A stretch of 64,000 nucleotides of DNA from a virus, in IMG/VR virus record IMGVR_UViG_3300035698_011578, positions 1 through 64,000 of that record; one strand, 5' to 3'. Below the pieces are notes generated by a model that saw only the letters and a list, made by a program, of their open reading frames with translations, had not been told where the DNA came from and searched no databases. This document shows, piece after piece, positions 18,249 to 27,936 of the stretch; positions within the stretch are counted from its first letter, which is position 1, and every line of letters starts with the position of its first letter. The translations under genes and the position numbers were made by a program.

Positions 18249-18791
18249 ATGAAATATATTACTTTATACGAAAACTACAACCCTAGCATTGTATCTGAGA
18301 TAAGAAACTGTTTCTTACCTGTTACTGATTTTTCTGATATTGTTATTAAAATGCCAAAAGATAGTAAACACCTTGATAAATGGGGTCGTGGTCAAAGACC
18401 AAAAGTTAACCCAAATTATTATAACATCAGAATATCATTTAATAATACGGATGATGATGTAACAACTCGCAAAATAACAACAGATGGGGTTGAACATGAT
18501 TCATTTCATTATAGGAAGATAAAAAATTCTACTGAATTACACGAAGAAATAATGGAAGCAATTGAAAAATGTATTAATTATATTGGGTTAGAATTAGATA
18601 GAATTGACTTTAGATGGGTTGCTATTGGTGAATTTGATGAGAGATTAGGACATATACCACAGGGGATTTTGACTAAAATTTTCAGAGGACAACCACACCA
18701 TAAACATGATAATATTGATAAATTTGATAGTTTTTATGAAGAAAGGTGTGAGTTAGTTAGATTTATCGAACTAAGTTTTAATATTCAATAA
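18249..18791 (+). CDS. Hypothetical protein with partial tag (MKYITLYENY)
   Basis: The 180-residue protein begins MKYITLYENYNPS, resembling the tag without the Phe-Glu end. It includes KWGRGQRPKVNPNYYNIRI and a His-rich PHHKHDN segment. No family recognised. Its last 14 bases overlap the end of the terminase N-half gene on the other strand. Confidence 0.5.
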   Translation: MKYITLYENYNPSIVSEIRNCFLPVTDFSDIVIKMPKDSKHLDKWGRGQRPKVNPNYYNIRISFNNTDDDVTTRKITTDGVEHDSFHYRKIKNSTELHEEIMEAIEKCINYIGLELDRIDFRWVAIGEFDERLGHIPQGILTKIFRGQPHHKHDNIDKFDSFYEERCELVRFIELSFNIQ

Positions 18792-19296
18792 TAAATAACC
18801 AATCGTATAATTTAATCTTAATCTTTTCTAATAAAGTTAGCTTTCTTTCTTTTGCTAACATATTATAATATAGCTTACCGACTCTAATATCATATTGATT
18901 ACCATCTTTTTCAATTGAAAAAATTGTATTGAATGAGAAGCATTTACCAACCTGTCTAGAAGCCATTAAGATATTAAACCTATTCTGAATAAAATTATCC
19001 ATCATAATTCCTTGATAATCACGTAACTCTATATTATCGATAGAACCATCTTCTGTTTTTACTTGGCAATATTTTTCAGTAAAGTAATGAACATCTAATG
19101 CACATTTGATATATTCTTGTTGTTCTTCTTCTGTCATTTTAAAAATCACACCTGATCTTCTGTTACCTACCTCACTCTTACGCCATGGGTTTTGATACCT
19201 TTTCAATACAACACCATCATTTATCATATCAGTGTGTTCATTTACTAATTTAGTTGTGAAGACCATTTGTCTTTCATTTTGCTTTTTCTTTGCCAT
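18778..19296 (-). CDS. 17: Terminase large subunit, N-terminal half, fused to split-intein N part
   Basis: The start MAKKKQNERQ at 19296 is preferred over an ATG at 19395, which would overlap the small terminase gene. Residues 1-118 are the terminase N-terminus, ending ILMASRQVGK, which is the Walker A motif up to its Lys. Residues 119-172 are the intein N-fragment starting with Cys. Trans-splicing with the product of 12608-15931 rebuilds RQVGK-T. Without it no complete ATP-binding site exists. The two halves are 2.85 kb apart, with six genes on the opposite strand between them. Confidence 0.9.
   Translation of the reverse strand: MAKKKQNERQMVFTTKLVNEHTDMINDGVVLKRYQNPWRKSEVGNRRSGVIFKMTEEEQQEYIKCALDVHYFTEKYCQVKTEDGSIDNIELRDYQGIMMDNFIQNRFNILMASRQVGKCFSFNTIFSIEKDGNQYDIRVGKLYYNMLAKERKLTLLEKIKIKLYDWLFIIEY
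18781..18942 (-). other. N-terminal fragment of the split intein (54 residues)
   Basis: It begins CFSFNTIFSIEKDGNQYDI, a block A with the nucleophilic Cys1, and ends with an amphipathic segment (LLEKIKIKLYDWLFIIEY). The partner fragment also begins with a hydrophobic-basic helix-like segment. These two ends may associate to bring the halves together; that is inference. Confidence 0.9.
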
Positions 19297-19338
19297 CGGA
19301 AGAATATTTTTTAATATATAGTAAAAAACCGAGACTCT

Positions 19339-19956
19339 ATGGCTAAAATAGACAAAGAACGAAAGAAGATACAAGATGAGTTTGACCAAATACAATCAGA
19401 GAGTGGTGTGTTTGATATATCAAATCACTTAGCTAAGATAGAAGATTTACCTGATTTGGGTGAAATTGAAATATATGATTATGATTCAGATATGACCGTT
19501 GTTAGAAATAAATCAATGGAAGTATTAGAAACCTTAGTAGATTTATTTTTAGGTGATGTTCCACAACTGAAAGAGCACCCATATATTAAGACTAAGATGG
19601 AAGAAGATGCTATGGTATATGCAGAGGGTTTATTTTTAGCTAAAATGACAAGAAAGAATTTTCTTAACCAACTTAGACAAGTAGATAATGGAGATAATTC
19701 TGCTAGAATGCATGAGGTTGTTAACCAAACGATTGGACAAATAAGAGAAAACTCTAAATTTCTTTCCGGTCAACGATCAGAATTAGAGAAGTTTTATAAG
19801 AATCTCAGAAATGATATGGGTTATAATGAAATAGAACCGGAGAGGTCAATAGAAGAAATTGACGATGAAGAAGGATCAGTAACCGATAATAGAAAATTAA
19901 ACGATTTAATTAAAGATGCTGTCATGAAAAGTGATGATAAAAATAAAAAAGGATAA
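19339..19956 (+). CDS. 16: Terminase small subunit, T4 gp16-like
   Basis: The 205-residue protein resembles T4 gp16: IEDLPDLGEIEIYDYD near the start and a central coiled segment (HEVVNQTIGQIRENSKFL, then RSELEKFYKNLRNDMG) with an acidic disordered C-terminus. gp16 forms rings that recognise DNA and stimulate the large subunit. It is divergent from the terminase N-half gene, with an AATATATA motif at 19313 in the shared promoter region. Confidence 0.7.
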   Translation: MAKIDKERKKIQDEFDQIQSESGVFDISNHLAKIEDLPDLGEIEIYDYDSDMTVVRNKSMEVLETLVDLFLGDVPQLKEHPYIKTKMEEDAMVYAEGLFLAKMTRKNFLNQLRQVDNGDNSARMHEVVNQTIGQIRENSKFLSGQRSELEKFYKNLRNDMGYNEIEPERSIEEIDDEEGSVTDNRKLNDLIKDAVMKSDDKNKKG

Positions 19957-19974
19957 CAATGTTATCCTTTTTCT
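19951..19974. terminator. Terminator after small terminase
   Basis: GGATAAC-AAT-GTTATCC followed by TTTTTCTT. It overlaps the stop codon of the small terminase gene and lies between two convergent genes. Confidence 0.75.
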
Positions 19975-20321
19975 TATTTTTTGAGAGTTTTTAAGTGTGC
20001 TTTTTCACCATCACTTAAAAATTCGTAAGTTACTTCTGCTATTTTTTCAAGAATCACATCAGTATCATATAATGCATCAGTGTTAATTCTGTAAGTTTCA
20101 ATTGATTTGAAAACTTCTCTAGAACCATCAGTGAAATGTAATTCATCAGAACCCTTTAATGTATATAAAAATATTTTAAATGTGTCCATATCAATGTACA
20201 TTTTTTCAATGTTTTCTTCATCTCTGTTTCTAATTAGATAATCAAAAGAAATTTTTAAATCAGAAGCAATTGCTTTAAGTTCAAATTCAGATATTGTTAA
20301 GTCTATTAGTATATTTCTCAT
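19974..20321 (-). CDS. Hypothetical protein with its own host-type promoter
   Basis: The 115-residue protein is acidic and has no recognised domain (IDLTISEFELKAIASDLK near the start). It is preceded by a perfect Bacteroidota promoter about 120 bases upstream, so it is likely transcribed early by the host polymerase. Confidence 0.6.
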   Translation of the reverse strand: MRNILIDLTISEFELKAIASDLKISFDYLIRNRDEENIEKMYIDMDTFKIFLYTLKGSDELHFTDGSREVFKSIETYRINTDALYDTDVILEKIAEVTYEFLSDGEKAHLKTLKK

Positions 20322-20439
20322 AGTGGTATAGTTTTTAAGTTGTTTTTATATATACTACAATATACGGAATTTTTTTGAATTATGCAAATTTTTAAGCACT
20401 TATTTTCCATTTATTTTCATATTTTTTCAATAACCTATA

Positions 20440-20471
20440 CAAATATAGTGATTTTTATTGACATTACCAAA
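20440..20471 (-). promoter_or_regulatory. Bacteroidota-type promoter, minus strand
   Basis: On the minus strand TTTG (20471-20468), a 20-base spacer and TATATTTG (20447-20440) form a perfect consensus. It drives the gene at 19974-20321 with a leader of roughly 110 bases. I saw no further signal in the leader. Confidence 0.75.
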
Positions 20472-20528
20472 TTTTACAAAAATAGATTCTTTTTATTTAA
20501 TATATAATAAAAAATATACTAGATAAAT

Positions 20529-22853
20529 ATGAAATATATTAATAACAGAGAAAATTTTCTTAATAAACGAAAACCAATAAACGAAAACTTCGATATGTCT
20601 GGTGATGGTGGACCATTTCACAATGATATAAATTGGGGCGATTCACTAGTTGGTAGACTTATAAATTCTTTTAGAAGAAGAGCAGGTGCAGGTGTAAATA
20701 TGGTTAGAATCAAACAAGTTATTAGCCGATTAAAATCTGAATTTGATAATATAATTTATCAATCACAAACCACAGGGTTATCTGATGAAGATAAGACTAA
20801 GATAGCAAATGCTATTGTTTATGATATGATATACTCAATAAATTTCGCAATAACACAAATGAAAGTTATACCATATTCTGGATCAGAAGAAAGCGATTCT
20901 GGAGAAAAGAAAGTTACTGATATTGAAAAGAAGGAATTTCTAAAGGAAGTTGAAGATTTGACAATAAGCGTTATTAGTGAGATTAAAAGTAGATCAAAAG
21001 ATGGAATAACACCAGATAATAAAGATTCAATAATAGCAGCATTAGAAGAATTATTAGCAGAAACGAAAAGATTAAAATCATTATTGAAGACTGACGTAGC
21101 TGAACCTGAGACTAAGGAAGAAAAACCCGAAACTGTAGATAAGAAATTTGAAATGGGTAAATATTATTTATATACTAATTCAAAAAATGAAATATCTTTA
21201 TATTTTATTAAGAATATTAAACCTATTTCAAGTGGGGGTAATTCAATTACTTTCAATTCTTGGAATGGTGAAAAATGGGGGGCAGAACTTACTAATGGTA
21301 TCTTAAATCCAAAAGGAATAAATAAAGAAATAAGTGTAAAAGAAGATGGTAAATTGGATTTAGAAGGTACTAAATTTTCAGGCAGTGATATTAGTCCTAT
21401 ACTAAAGGATGGAAACGTACAGGGTCAAAAAACTCAAGGTGAGTCAGCTGGTGGTAATGATAGTAATACTACTGGTACTACTAGTGAAAATAAATTATAT
21501 AAATATTCAGATTTTATTAGAATAAATGAAGAGGTAGAGATGGTCAATGGTCATCACGATGCTACTAAACCACAAGGTGATGAAAATACAGAGAATGATT
21601 CAAAAGAAACCACAGAAGATAATAAAGAAGTAGTAACTTATGATACTCAACAAACAATTCTTAAAAAATTCTGGGTTAAGTTATGCGATGATAAACTAAC
21701 AGCACTTGTAATATCAGCAGACGAAGCTAAGAAAATAAATAGTGAAGTGACTGGTAATTCTGAAGATTCAAAATCAATTATTGTAAATGGAATAGATCCA
21801 GTTATTGAAATACTTAAATGTTTCAACCGTGCATATAAGCTACACACAACACAAGTAATACCATCGGGTAGAACAGGTGGTCAGGTATCTAACAAAACAT
21901 TCAGGGAATATACCTGCTTCGGTACTGGTAGTCCTAAGGATGCTGGTGAATCTGGTGGACCATATAGACACATTAAAGTATTTAATATCTGGGAAAATGC
22001 AGTTTTAGATATTCTGAAAAACAGAAAATACCAACCAATTTTTGATAAAAATACAAAATTACAAGTTGGTGATAAGATGAAAGAAGGTGCAGGAACTATA
22101 TTATCTAAACTAGTAAGAGATTTATTAGATGGTGAATCCTTATATAGAAGTGGTAGTAGTGGTAAACCTGGTGGTGCCCAAGAAGCATTCTTGAATAAAT
22201 ATTTTGGCGATTTAATTGATAAAGATTCTATACAACCTGAAAATCTAGCTTTTGGTCGTGATAAAGAACTCAATGCTAATAATGAAATCGCAACTAAGAT
22301 AACAAACATTGAATTAAAATTCACTAATGATGAGATAGGTAAGGGGAATGATGATGTTAAGAATACATCAGGTCTTAAAGGTACTATGTTCAGAGTTGAA
22401 AATGTATCTACTGGTAGCACAAAGGATTATGTCTATTTCTATATACAAGAGGTTAAGAACAATGAATTATATACTGTCTACACAAAGAAATTTGGAGCAT
22501 TCGCAAGGTATCTAGAAAATAATGCCACTTTAAATAATGAAAGTTGTTCTCTTGGGCCACTTAAAAAAGCTGGTATGAGTGATGTTTTCTTAACTAAAAT
22601 ACATTATAAAACAGTTGAAGAAAACTTATTTAAGAAACATGGTAGTTTAAAATTAAATGGAGTAGATGAAAAATTCAACAGTGTTGAATTACTTATTAAG
22701 GTTAATAGTAGTTGTTCTTGGTTAAGAAAAATAGAGGATGATGAGAAAAAATCAGTATTTAAGATAACAAAGTTTAATTTTAGTAAACCAAATAAGAGTG
22801 TAGGGTTCAATACTACTGATTTGGAGACAAAAGCACCAGAAACAAAAAAATAA
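20529..22853 (+). CDS. Large tagged protein upstream of the tail sheath gene
   Basis: The 774-residue protein begins MKYINNRENFLNKRKPINEN, an extended variant of the tag ending INE. Low-complexity linkers (about 195-205 and 300-370, rich in Glu, Thr, Gly, Asn) separate at least three folded parts. The last third contains VENVSTGSTKDYVYFYIQEV. Given its size and place next to the sheath gene it may be a virion component. An AATATATA motif lies about 30 bases upstream. Confidence 0.6.
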   Translation: MKYINNRENFLNKRKPINENFDMSGDGGPFHNDINWGDSLVGRLINSFRRRAGAGVNMVRIKQVISRLKSEFDNIIYQSQTTGLSDEDKTKIANAIVYDMIYSINFAITQMKVIPYSGSEESDSGEKKVTDIEKKEFLKEVEDLTISVISEIKSRSKDGITPDNKDSIIAALEELLAETKRLKSLLKTDVAEPETKEEKPETVDKKFEMGKYYLYTNSKNEISLYFIKNIKPISSGGNSITFNSWNGEKWGAELTNGILNPKGINKEISVKEDGKLDLEGTKFSGSDISPILKDGNVQGQKTQGESAGGNDSNTTGTTSENKLYKYSDFIRINEEVEMVNGHHDATKPQGDENTENDSKETTEDNKEVVTYDTQQTILKKFWVKLCDDKLTALVISADEAKKINSEVTGNSEDSKSIIVNGIDPVIEILKCFNRAYKLHTTQVIPSGRTGGQVSNKTFREYTCFGTGSPKDAGESGGPYRHIKVFNIWENAVLDILKNRKYQPIFDKNTKLQVGDKMKEGAGTILSKLVRDLLDGESLYRSGSSGKPGGAQEAFLNKYFGDLIDKDSIQPENLAFGRDKELNANNEIATKITNIELKFTNDEIGKGNDDVKNTSGLKGTMFRVENVSTGSTKDYVYFYIQEVKNNELYTVYTKKFGAFARYLENNATLNNESCSLGPLKKAGMSDVFLTKIHYKTVEENLFKKHGSLKLNGVDEKFNSVELLIKVNSSCSWLRKIEDDEKKSVFKITKFNFSKPNKSVGFNTTDLETKAPETKK

Positions 22854-22854
22854 T

Positions 22855-23379
22855 ATGAAGTATTTAAAAGGATATCAAATGTACATAGAATCTGATGAGT
22901 TTGAAGTAGCTGACTCTGATTCACCTGATGTTAAACTATCTAAAGATAGTTTGACTGAATTAAGAAAGAATTTATCTGATTATAAAGCTAAGAAATCATT
23001 AGTCGATAACATTTATAATGGTGATTATGTCAAAGAAGATGAGTTAGAAAAGATAATTGGTGTGGATGAAGATAAAAACCCTTTCCTATTAAGCTACGCT
23101 AATGTTGAAGCAATGAAGAGAAAAATAGAAGATTCACAGAAAAGTGGTGATAAGAAATCATTAGAACTATCTGATTTTAAAGATAGACTATCAATCGCTA
23201 CTACTGATTTGAAAGTACCATTAAGCAAAAGGGTATCTGAAATAGAAGAACAGAAGTCTAAAATTGAGTCTGATATAATAGAAGATACTAAGAAATTTAA
23301 AGAATTAGAGATAGAACACAATGAAAAGATGAAAAATGTCGAAAATGATTTAAAAGAATGGATTAAAAATATACAGTAA
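22855..23379 (+). CDS. Tagged coiled-coil protein (MKYLKGYQMYIE)
   Basis: The 174-residue protein starts MKYLKGYQMYIES, a strong tag with predicted cleavage after Glu. It is highly charged, with a coiled coil in the last 60 residues. It starts one base after the stop of the 774-residue tagged protein, so the two are translated from one message. Confidence 0.6.
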   Translation: MKYLKGYQMYIESDEFEVADSDSPDVKLSKDSLTELRKNLSDYKAKKSLVDNIYNGDYVKEDELEKIIGVDEDKNPFLLSYANVEAMKRKIEDSQKSGDKKSLELSDFKDRLSIATTDLKVPLSKRVSEIEEQKSKIESDIIEDTKKFKELEIEHNEKMKNVENDLKEWIKNIQ

Positions 23380-23452
23380 AAAACCGAAAAACAAGAAAAA
23401 TATGATTTTTTAGTTTTTATATATACTTTAAATAAAAAATAAATATAATAAT

Positions 23453-26400
23453 ATGGCAAATATTCAAATTGGAAAATACAAAAGACCAGGTATCTTCATA
23501 GAAGAATTTGATCAATCAGTTATTTCCTCACCAATAGTTGAAGGTATAACTAACCTTGTAATAGGAGTTTCAAAAAAAGGACCGTTCAATACACCTATTA
23601 AATTGACAACTACTAATGACCTTGAAGCGATTTTTGGTCAATTAGATAGAAATTTAGAAAGAAAGGGATCTTTCTTCCACAGAACAATTTCTAAGATGTT
23701 AGAAACATCTCCTATCTATGCAATGAACTTATTATTAACCGATGATACTTTAGATGCTATTGAGTATAAATCAATATCTTCATCATCAGGTTTTGACAAT
23801 GATGTTAAAAGAGAAGGTCCATATAGAAGATTTTTTGATACTACTGGGTTTTGGAAAAGAGATACTGAATCATTCATTAATCTTACTAAAGAAAACACTG
23901 GGTATGCAGAAAGAGCATTTAGTTTAACAAATCTAAGTGACAAACCTGTTACTACATTTGTTTTCAAATCTGCACTATCTGGGTTTGATAGAACTTTACT
24001 AGAATGGTATGGTACAATCGATAAGATGCCGCCATTTGTAAATGCAAATGATTACGCTTCCGATTATATGGTTGATGTTGTAGTTATTTCTGGTGATTGG
24101 TCTAATTATCAATCATTAGCAGTTGATCCAAGATGGAGTCAATATTTTAACGCATCTGGTTTAATAAAAGAAGAAGTTAGTAATTTTGCTAATGATAGAA
24201 ATATCAATCTTCTTACCTATTATGAAGGATTATCTTTGATTCCATATTTTAGAGACTTAAATGGTACAAATGTATTTATTGAGACTAGTTTAAATAGAGA
24301 TACAGATAAAACAGGTTTATTCTGCGCATTCAACAATGACTTAGTAGAAGTAGACTATTATAATGGTATGTTAGATCTATTGGGTAATACAATCGTAGGT
24401 GAGAATGAAACTAATATCGATTTCATTTCTTATAAAGAATTAATATCAGAACAAATCGAAATTACTGCCACACCTCTTGATTTACCGGGTAATGTAACTG
24501 CAATATTAGGTGGTAGTGCATCGTCTTATATCGACCAATCAGCTCACGCATTTGGTTCTATCCCATTAGAAGAAGGTATAGTAACAAATGGTGATAATAG
24601 AACAGCATGGTTTGGAGAAGGCTCAGTTTATGATGTTACAAGAACATCATACACAGGAACATCTGGTACTATGTCTATCGTTTATACTGCTGGTGCTAAC
24701 GCATTTGCTGTAATAGGAGACGAGAAAATAGATATAACCGCAGAAGTAGTTACATTAGAAATATTTGCAACTGATTATCCTATATTATCAACAACTGCTT
24801 CTTATTTTGCAACCGCAGTTCTTAATGATTCTGGTGAAATTGTTCTTAATACAACAATCACTGAAGATACTTACCCAACTGTTACTGCAAGTGATATTGT
24901 TTTGGGTTATGTTGAATTTGATATAGTTAGTAATGTGATTGCTTCTTCAACATACACACATTTAACTATTAATGATAGTGGGTTCATAGGACTTGTTAAT
25001 GATACTGATTATGAAGTATCAGATGAAGGTAGTGGTAAAATTAAAATTGAATTTAGTGAAACTGCAACTATACAAGATGTTAATAACTATGAACAATATA
25101 GAAAATTCAAAATGTTTAATAGATTAGTTAATTTATTAGATAGCACTAATATTGATAGAATGGCTATGAGTTTAGGTGGTAGTGATGGTTCAGACCGTGA
25201 TAAATATAGATTAGAAGATTCTAGTGTATTAAATATTGTTACTGCAACTTATGAAAATAAATCATTCGAATTACAAACTACATTAGAATCTGGTGATTTA
25301 ACTTATATAGTTGATAATGGATACTTAGTAATTTATACAATTGATGATGAAACGATATTGGGTTCAGAAGGTATGATTACAAAGAATACTGTCGCTACTG
25401 CAACACAAGGTGTAGTCGCAGAAAATTCTCTACTCTATAGTAGATTCTATGATGGTATGATTAATACAGGTGATTTCTTTTATGATAATAGATTATATAC
25501 AGACTCAACTGGTGCTACTAATGATTTATTAGGAGACACAGTAACTGTTGATTTTATCGACGGTGAGGATGCTACTGGATCACCAACTTCTTCATATGCT
25601 GGATATGATTATATCATATTTGGTAGTGATGAAGATTTTGCTAGTGAAGTTGGCTTATTATCATTAGATAAAATACTAATACCAGATTCTGTATTAAATA
25701 CAGGCACATTTACAATACAAAATGATGTAGCTACTGGGTTAGCACCTGCGGCATTAGCAGTTGCACTTGGATTTACTGGTAGTGATTATTACGCATATCA
25801 AGTTACCGAAGAAGTAGAAACAGAGACTCTATTCGGAGTTAATCTTGTGTATGATTATAATGCTAAATATTATCTTAAAATGTATTTAACTGGAACTGAT
25901 TTAGACATCGAATTTGTAGATGTATCAGTGAATGTTGAGGCTAATAATACTATATTTATACAGTCTAGAAAATCTAACTTAAAACAAAGTATTGAAATTG
26001 AAGTCCCAACAGGATATACAAGAGTACATAACAAAATTTTAGTTGATGCTACTAGATATACTGAATTAGGACCTGGTAATTTCCTTGAAGCATATGTTGA
26101 CACTGACGAATTAGAAATTGGTGAAGTTCCAAGAAAATTAACTAGAATTTTAAGCAAGAAACGTTATGCAGGTGATGCTACATTATCTGAGATAACTTGT
26201 GATTCTAGAATTAAAGTTTATAATTTTGGAGGTGATTTACAAACACTAAGATATGTTAGTATTGATAACTATGTATCTACATATAAAGCAATAACTCTTA
26301 AAGGATTTAAAGTTAGAACAAATTCATTACCAGATGGTAGCGAAGATAGACAAGATAGTATCTTAAATCTTGTTGCTAAAGGAACACCAATGTTCAAAGC

Positions 26401-27328
26401 TTTAACTAATAAAGAAGCTATCGATTTCAGATATTTAATTGACTCATTTGGGTTAGGATTAACTGAGAGATCTAAGCAACAGTTAGTAGATATTTGTGGT
26501 ACTAGATTAGACCTATTTGGTTTCATCAATATGCCATCATTAAGAGACTTTAAGAACTCAAGCTCACCTAGTTTCGTTGATTCAGAGGGTATATTACAAA
26601 CAGAATTCATCGCAGAAGGTGGTGACCCTGAGAGTAATCCAGCATTCCTTTATTCATTCGCAGACGGTGCCGGTGTTACAACTGTTGGATACTTTACTCC
26701 TTACTTAACTGTAAATGACAACGGTAGACCATTAGATATGCCACCTGCATCATATGTAGCAACTACATACATGAGAAAGCATATTTCAAATGTAACTTCG
26801 ATTACACCTTGGACTATTGCAGCTGGTGTTACAAATGGTAAAATAACAAACATTAGTGGACTTGAAATGGACTTCACATATGAAGATATTGAGAATCTAA
26901 ATCAAGCACAAATGAATCCTATTGTATATAAGAGAAATAGAGGTTATATCATTGAGACTGAGAATACTGCACAAACGCTTTATAAATCAGCATTATCATA
27001 CATTCATGTTAGAGAAGTTCTTGTTGAGTTAGAAAGAGAACTATCTAGAATGTTATTAGATTACCAATGGAAATATAATACTCCTGATATTAGAGCAGAG
27101 ATTAAACTAAGAGCAGACGTTATCTGTGAGACTTATGTAAGTAAGAATGGTTTATATAACTACTTTAACAAGATGGATGATGAGAATAATACATCAGAGA
27201 TAATCGACAACCAAATGGGTGTTTTAGACACTTATGTTGAGCCAATCAAAGGTATGGGAATCATCGTAAACAATATTACAATTCTAAGAACTGGTGCAAT
27301 CAGTGCTGGTGGATTTATAAACTCTTAA
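23453..27328 (+). CDS. 18: Tail sheath protein, gp18-like, unusually large
   Basis: The 1291-residue protein has the N-terminal sheath signature (YKRPGIFIEEFDQSV, then LVIGVSKKGPFNTP). The conserved C-terminal sheath domain follows from about 960 (SLRDFKN, PPASYVATTYMRKHISN, FNKMDDENNT, IVNNITILRTGAISAGGF). The T4 protein has 659 residues; about 600 extra residues, Thr/Asp/Gly-rich and beta-like, sit in the middle (about 330-870) and probably decorate the sheath surface. It is the main contractile component of the tail. Confidence 0.92.
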   Translation: MANIQIGKYKRPGIFIEEFDQSVISSPIVEGITNLVIGVSKKGPFNTPIKLTTTNDLEAIFGQLDRNLERKGSFFHRTISKMLETSPIYAMNLLLTDDTLDAIEYKSISSSSGFDNDVKREGPYRRFFDTTGFWKRDTESFINLTKENTGYAERAFSLTNLSDKPVTTFVFKSALSGFDRTLLEWYGTIDKMPPFVNANDYASDYMVDVVVISGDWSNYQSLAVDPRWSQYFNASGLIKEEVSNFANDRNINLLTYYEGLSLIPYFRDLNGTNVFIETSLNRDTDKTGLFCAFNNDLVEVDYYNGMLDLLGNTIVGENETNIDFISYKELISEQIEITATPLDLPGNVTAILGGSASSYIDQSAHAFGSIPLEEGIVTNGDNRTAWFGEGSVYDVTRTSYTGTSGTMSIVYTAGANAFAVIGDEKIDITAEVVTLEIFATDYPILSTTASYFATAVLNDSGEIVLNTTITEDTYPTVTASDIVLGYVEFDIVSNVIASSTYTHLTINDSGFIGLVNDTDYEVSDEGSGKIKIEFSETATIQDVNNYEQYRKFKMFNRLVNLLDSTNIDRMAMSLGGSDGSDRDKYRLEDSSVLNIVTATYENKSFELQTTLESGDLTYIVDNGYLVIYTIDDETILGSEGMITKNTVATATQGVVAENSLLYSRFYDGMINTGDFFYDNRLYTDSTGATNDLLGDTVTVDFIDGEDATGSPTSSYAGYDYIIFGSDEDFASEVGLLSLDKILIPDSVLNTGTFTIQNDVATGLAPAALAVALGFTGSDYYAYQVTEEVETETLFGVNLVYDYNAKYYLKMYLTGTDLDIEFVDVSVNVEANNTIFIQSRKSNLKQSIEIEVPTGYTRVHNKILVDATRYTELGPGNFLEAYVDTDELEIGEVPRKLTRILSKKRYAGDATLSEITCDSRIKVYNFGGDLQTLRYVSIDNYVSTYKAITLKGFKVRTNSLPDGSEDRQDSILNLVAKGTPMFKALTNKEAIDFRYLIDSFGLGLTERSKQQLVDICGTRLDLFGFINMPSLRDFKNSSSPSFVDSEGILQTEFIAEGGDPESNPAFLYSFADGAGVTTVGYFTPYLTVNDNGRPLDMPPASYVATTYMRKHISNVTSITPWTIAAGVTNGKITNISGLEMDFTYEDIENLNQAQMNPIVYKRNRGYIIETENTAQTLYKSALSYIHVREVLVELERELSRMLLDYQWKYNTPDIRAEIKLRADVICETYVSKNGLYNYFNKMDDENNTSEIIDNQMGVLDTYVEPIKGMGIIVNNITILRTGAISAGGFINS

Positions 27329-27349
27329 TAGAGATAAATCGAAAACATA

Positions 27350-27384
27350 AAAAAAGAGGTGAAATTAATTTCACCTCTTTTTTA
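27350..27384. terminator. Strong bidirectional terminator after tail sheath
   Basis: A perfect stem GAGGTGAAAT-TA-ATTTCACCTC (27356-27377) with an A run before and a T run after. It separates the sheath gene from the convergent frameshifted gene. Confidence 0.85.
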
Positions 27385-27398
27385 TTTAAAATATATTT

Positions 27399-27823
27399 TT
27401 AAGAAATAACATCTTTAATATATTCTCTCTTTGTAATTGTCTCATCCATTAAATTTCTAGATAAATATGGCTTATCCAATTCTTTCTCAATTATATCCAT
27501 AATTTCCTGGTTAGGTAATACTAATTCTTGTGTAGGTGTTTTTTTAGTAACTCTATCTATATTTAGATAGCTTAAATAAGGAGAACCACCACCACTTGTC
27601 GTGAATTCCCTTATATCACCTAGATAGTAATAATCATCAACATTCTTTACATATACACCAAATTTCAATTGTCCAAATTGTGATGTATCATATGGTTCTT
27701 CGTCAATTAATATCTCTAATTTATACTCATATTGGTTTTTCTTCTTACCTAAAATATCTGCGAATTTTTCCCAAACTTATCAAAAAGGCCTTCATTTGTG
27801 AACTCTCTAAAATCTTTAATCAT
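27399..27823 (-). pseudogene. Tagged hypothetical gene with a single-base frameshift
   Basis: The ATG at 27823 gives MIKDFREFTNEG, a good tag, then the frame stops after GKNSQIF. Adding one A to the A5 run near 27767 restores a continuous 141-residue protein through KLEILIDEEPYDTSQFGQ and on to the stop at 27399. Without the correction only the last 89 residues form an open frame. Function unknown. An indel error in a homopolymer is the likely cause. Confidence 0.65.
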
Positions 27824-27936
27824 ATACTAAATCTTTATTTTCACATATATATTAAAATTCTAAACTATTATTTTTACACGAATATAATAGGTGTAGTTAT
27901 ATATAGAATATATAATAAAAAATAACAAATTATAAT

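Noticed and set aside
20529-22853. Long minus-strand frames inside the 774-residue gene (21881-22420)
   Set aside because: They mirror the codon pattern of the tagged gene and lack their own start signals.
27680-27925. 81-codon plus-strand reading frame
   Set aside because: It overlaps the 5' part of the frameshifted tagged gene on the minus strand and has a hydrophobic, unstructured composition typical of a shadow frame.
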